Positions 61,317-64,000 of a stretch of DNA of 64,000 nt are shown here, in pieces (the first letter of the stretch is position 1; each line of letters opens with the position of its first letter). The stretch spans positions 1-64,000 of the forward strand of contig JBIICY010000009.1 in assembly GCA_044238605.1 (NCBI GenBank), given 5' to 3'. The stretch is from UBA10438 sp044238605 (GTDB taxonomy: Bacteria; Bacteroidota; Ignavibacteria; Kapaibacteriales; Kapaibacteriaceae). Both the position numbers and the translations under genes were made by a program. The notes under the pieces were generated by a model. It did no database searches. It had not been told where the DNA came from and worked only from the letters and a program-made list of their open reading frames with translations.

Positions 61317-61744
61317 CAGAGGAATCAATGGAAAAGATCGTTATCAATTCAGACCGTGCACCAGAGCCCGTCGGAGCATATCCCCATGCAAGACGTGTAG
61401 GCAATTTGCTATTCCTAAGTGGAGTAGGTCCACGTGAACGCGGAACAAAGGTTATTCCTGGGGTAACACTTGGGGAGGATGGAACGATACTTGAGTACGA
61501 CATCACGGAGCAGACGCTGAGCGTGTTTCGTAACATTCGGTACATCCTCGAAGATGCTGGATCGTCGTGGGATAACATTGTTGACGTGCAGGTTTTCCTG
61601 ACCAACATGAAGAAAGACTTCAAGACCTTTAACGCACTTTATGCTGAGCATTTTGCCGGCATAGATGCATGCCGCACAACCATTGAGATTGGTGCACTGC
61701 CAACTCCAATTGCTGTTGAGTTAAAGGTTATCGCCACTATATGA
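61313..61744 (+). CDS. RidA-family deaminase, probable 2-aminomuconate deaminase
   Basis: 143 residues from the ATG at 61313 (MTEESMEKIVINSD), which overlaps the dehydrogenase stop by four bases. YjgF/RidA fold: PVGAYPHARRVGNLLFLSGVGPRERG, FRNIRYILEDAGSSWDNIVDVQVFLTNM, RTTIEIGALPTPIAVELKVIA. Its position after a semialdehyde dehydrogenase points to the 2-aminomuconate deaminase subgroup, rather than generic 2-aminoacrylate deaminase; this is inference from context. Confidence 0.85.
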   Translation: MTEESMEKIVINSDRAPEPVGAYPHARRVGNLLFLSGVGPRERGTKVIPGVTLGEDGTILEYDITEQTLSVFRNIRYILEDAGSSWDNIVDVQVFLTNMKKDFKTFNALYAEHFAGIDACRTTIEIGALPTPIAVELKVIATI

Positions 61745-64000
61745 GCATGATGCGTCGAATCATCTTCATCCTGGCTGTTGTCATTGCAGGTGTTCGCAGT
61801 CTATCTGCCCAGCCGATTATCTCCTACCTTACCCCAGATGTATGCGCACCAGGGATTGGTGTGTATGTGGAGTTTGTAGCTCCTGCAGCATCGCCAGGTG
61901 TGTATGGTACAGATCAGGTACACTTGAATACGCGCACCAGTGCGGTGCGCATTGAATGTGTGCGTCCGGCAGATACATCACGTCTGGTGATGAGTCCGCT
62001 TGTGGTTTCATGGTCGGGCAGGCTGATCTCCACAACGTTCTTTGTGCCCCCTTCGGTTGTTCCGAATTCTTCCGACTGGACGCTGCTCGAATCTCAGTAC
62101 CGTATTCCGGTGCGCGTGGTCGTTAACGGCGTTGCATCGAACATCGACACCATCTACATCGTAAAGCCGTGGTCACTGGGTAACGTAAGTGCACGCGCTG
62201 AGCGAATTCTGGGCCAAGGTCAACTTGGCAAACGCTCTCGCAGAGGTGCCATGATCGTAGACTCTCTCGTGCTTGGCACGGGAACGTACACGGTTTCAAC
62301 AAACGACTGCGATCCATCAGCTGCTGGTAATCAGGGGTTTCTTCCGTTTACGTTGATCGCAACCGGACGTATCACAAGCATCGCAACTGCTGATCAAACC
62401 TCCATCGACGCCTCAGGCGTTGGCCTTACTGGAGGTCCCGGTGGCGGTGGCGGCGGTGGCGGGTTCTCAAACTTTAACCTCTCCAACAACAAGGGTACCG
62501 ACGGTGGCGATGGTTTCACAGGGGGCGGCCCAGGCGGGTATAACTTTGATCGTAGCCGCAAGAAGCCCGGCATTGGTTCGGGAGAAGCTTTGCCTGCAGC
62601 GGGCACAACCACACGTGGATCCAGTTCGTTGAATGGCGTGCTGGGCGGAGAAGTAACAACTTCATTCGAAAACGCAGGCGGTGGCACGGGCCACCCGTTC
62701 GGTCAGAGCGGCGTTGGATGCAGCGACCGGCTTACCTGCAACACAAGCGGCGCCAATGGCGGCGGATCGGGCACGCAGGAAAGCAAACGTGGTGGTGGCG
62801 GTGGTTACGGCACCAAGGGCGAAAGTGAAACAGGCTTTACAAACGGTGGTTTTCAGCACGGTAACGTATTCATCATGCCCCTAGCAGGTGGATCTGGTGG
62901 TGCTGGTGGAAATCCCGAGCTTGCACGGTCTATCGGAGCCGGCGGCGGCGGCGGTGGCGGTGCCATCAGTGTGCATGCGCAAGACGTAACAAACGTTACT
63001 ATACGTTCACGAGGTGGAGTTCCGCAGCGTCAGGCCCTGCAGGGTGGCTGCGGATCTGGTGGCGGGGTGATCATAGGGATACGCGAAAAGTCAAGCAGTG
63101 TTCTTCTAAAAGGAGATATCGCTGGTGGTTCTGATGCAACGGCTGGGGATCCACATCTTGCGGGGGGAGATGGGCGGCTACGGTACGACGGACCGGTCGG
63201 ACTTGCAGGTTCTGCATTTAGCGGCCCTACCATACATACACGCGAGAGCTTTGCTCGCACGAGCAGTATTGAGGGTACACGCGGTGCTAATGGACTCTAC
63301 GTTTGGATGCGTCCCGAAAACGGTCAATGGCAGCAGATTGTGTCGCCCTCAACCACATGGGCAATCCCTCGTTATTGGGCGTTGAACATGACGTGGCCAG
63401 GCATCGACTCTGTGTTCTACGTTGTCGTTGCGCAGGAAGTCGTTAACCCAAAAACAATACCCTATGCCTTTGAGCCAACAATTGTCCTGTCACAATCAGG
63501 TTCACTTATCGTTCGGGTTGTAATAACTGCACCAATACGCGTAGACAGCGTAGACCTCGGCGCACTTACGTGCCGCGGTGTAGCTCTACTCGACACCGTG
63601 TGGGTTCGTAACCTTACCACGAGCCCCATGAAGATCAACTCGGTTACAATGAATCCGGCAACGGAATGGTCGGTGGTCTCAAGCGTAAACAAAAATCCGA
63701 TCCCTGCAGGAGACTCAGCCTTTGCAGTGGTGCGTTTCAGCAATGCACTTACACTCCCTGCCGGACCGCAAAACGCAGAGCTTGTTGTAACCTTCAATGA
63801 CACCAGCTCTGTCCGTGCGCCGATGAAGGCAGATGTGGGTGCGATTACGATCGATTATATCTGGCGTGGACTTAACAGAGACACTATCGACATTGGACGT
63901 GTCTGTATTGGCAAGCCCATCACCGAGCCAATCACGATTCGGAAGATTGGTAGGGGGCGGCTTACCATGACAAGTTTCGCGGCGAATGACGGTGCCGTGA
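61741..64000 (+). CDS. Giant secreted glycine-rich / choice-of-anchor-D protein (5' part, runs off window)
   Basis: Open from the ATG at 61741 to the window end, 753 codons with no stop. It overlaps the RidA stop by ATGA. A signal peptide (MSMMRRIIFILAVVIAGVRSLSAQ) and a beta-rich region (25-215) come first. A strongly glycine-rich section (about 230-430) with poly-Gly runs interrupted by hydrophobic strands follows, and then choice-of-anchor-D-like Ig repeats (VDLGALTCRGVALLDTVWVRN, IDIGRVCIGKPITEPITI). It is likely a surface adhesin or fibre exported by T9SS; the sorting tail would be outside the window. Confidence 0.8.
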   Translation, partial: MSMMRRIIFILAVVIAGVRSLSAQPIISYLTPDVCAPGIGVYVEFVAPAASPGVYGTDQVHLNTRTSAVRIECVRPADTSRLVMSPLVVSWSGRLISTTFFVPPSVVPNSSDWTLLESQYRIPVRVVVNGVASNIDTIYIVKPWSLGNVSARAERILGQGQLGKRSRRGAMIVDSLVLGTGTYTVSTNDCDPSAAGNQGFLPFTLIATGRITSIATADQTSIDASGVGLTGGPGGGGGGGGFSNFNLSNNKGTDGGDGFTGGGPGGYNFDRSRKKPGIGSGEALPAAGTTTRGSSSLNGVLGGEVTTSFENAGGGTGHPFGQSGVGCSDRLTCNTSGANGGGSGTQESKRGGGGGYGTKGESETGFTNGGFQHGNVFIMPLAGGSGGAGGNPELARSIGAGGGGGGGAISVHAQDVTNVTIRSRGGVPQRQALQGGCGSGGGVIIGIREKSSSVLLKGDIAGGSDATAGDPHLAGGDGRLRYDGPVGLAGSAFSGPTIHTRESFARTSSIEGTRGANGLYVWMRPENGQWQQIVSPSTTWAIPRYWALNMTWPGIDSVFYVVVAQEVVNPKTIPYAFEPTIVLSQSGSLIVRVVITAPIRVDSVDLGALTCRGVALLDTVWVRNLTTSPMKINSVTMNPATEWSVVSSVNKNPIPAGDSAFAVVRFSNALTLPAGPQNAELVVTFNDTSSVRAPMKADVGAITIDYIWRGLNRDTIDIGRVCIGKPITEPITIRKIGRGRLTMTSFAANDGAV

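Noticed and set aside
62394..62687. Proline-rich open frame on the minus strand
   Set aside because: It is the complement of the glycine-codon-rich part of the secreted protein; GGN repeats on one strand read as CCN proline codons on the other.

Overview
The window looks like chromosome from a free-living bacterium of the Bacteroidota/Chlorobiota/Kapabacteria side of the FCB group, most plausibly Candidatus Kapabacteria. This is inferred from many secreted proteins ending in type IX secretion (T9SS) C-terminal sorting domains, choice-of-anchor-D and SBBP beta-propeller proteins, a SemiSWEET transporter, an apparent OlsF-like acyltransferase fusion, and several upstream sequences matching the Bacteroidota -7 box TAnnTTTG. 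No rRNA, tRNA, CRISPR array, insertion sequence or prophage was recognised. Genes are tightly packed, and most neighbours overlap by ATGA or TGATG.

Layout. 1-1.3 kb: 3' part of a T9SS cargo beta-propeller gene. 1.3-1.7 kb: extragenic composite repeat. 1.7-5.2 kb: peroxiredoxin, then two coupled APC amino-acid permeases. 5.2-12.5 kb: a gingipain-fold T9SS protein that seems to lack its catalytic pair, divergent from a 1680-residue LamG/choice-of-anchor-D surface protein. 12.5-29.8 kb: housekeeping genes, mostly on the minus strand: BaiN-like flavoprotein, AddA-like helicase-nuclease, M16 peptidase, pyrC, an HSDR_N-like nuclease domain, SemiSWEET, GDPD, fmt, miaE, a serine hydrolase, a secreted propeller, leuS and a PlsC-GNAT acyltransferase. 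29.9-34.4 kb: aldo/keto reductase, outer-membrane protein, Gfo/Idh oxidoreductase and an epimerase-like gene. 34.4-39.5 kb: YVTN propeller and two divergent class C serine hydrolases.

39.5-48.3 kb: an ECF sigma factor with its membrane partner, divergent from a secreted-protein operon (truncated SBBP gene, WD40 protein, full SBBP protein, OmpA-family protein). 48.3-53.5 kb: two Crp/Fnr regulators alternating with two NAD(P)-binding oxidoreductases, a tocopherol-cyclase-family protein and two small outer-membrane proteins that share a leader sequence. 53.5-59.0 kb: an apparent accessory island holding hipBA, an oxidoreductase remnant and a second ECF sigma/membrane-partner pair. It is bounded by a roughly 260-bp direct repeat that carries the 3' end of the xer recombinase gene. 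59.8-64 kb: an aldehyde dehydrogenase and RidA-type deaminase pair of 2-aminomuconate type, coupled to the start of a glycine-rich giant secreted protein that runs off the window.

The least ordinary features are the modular extragenic elements (short palindrome, GGGCGnCC hairpin, arrays of 7-bp units), the xer-flanked island, and two ECF sigma systems whose membrane partners carry outer-membrane or T9SS-like C-terminal domains.
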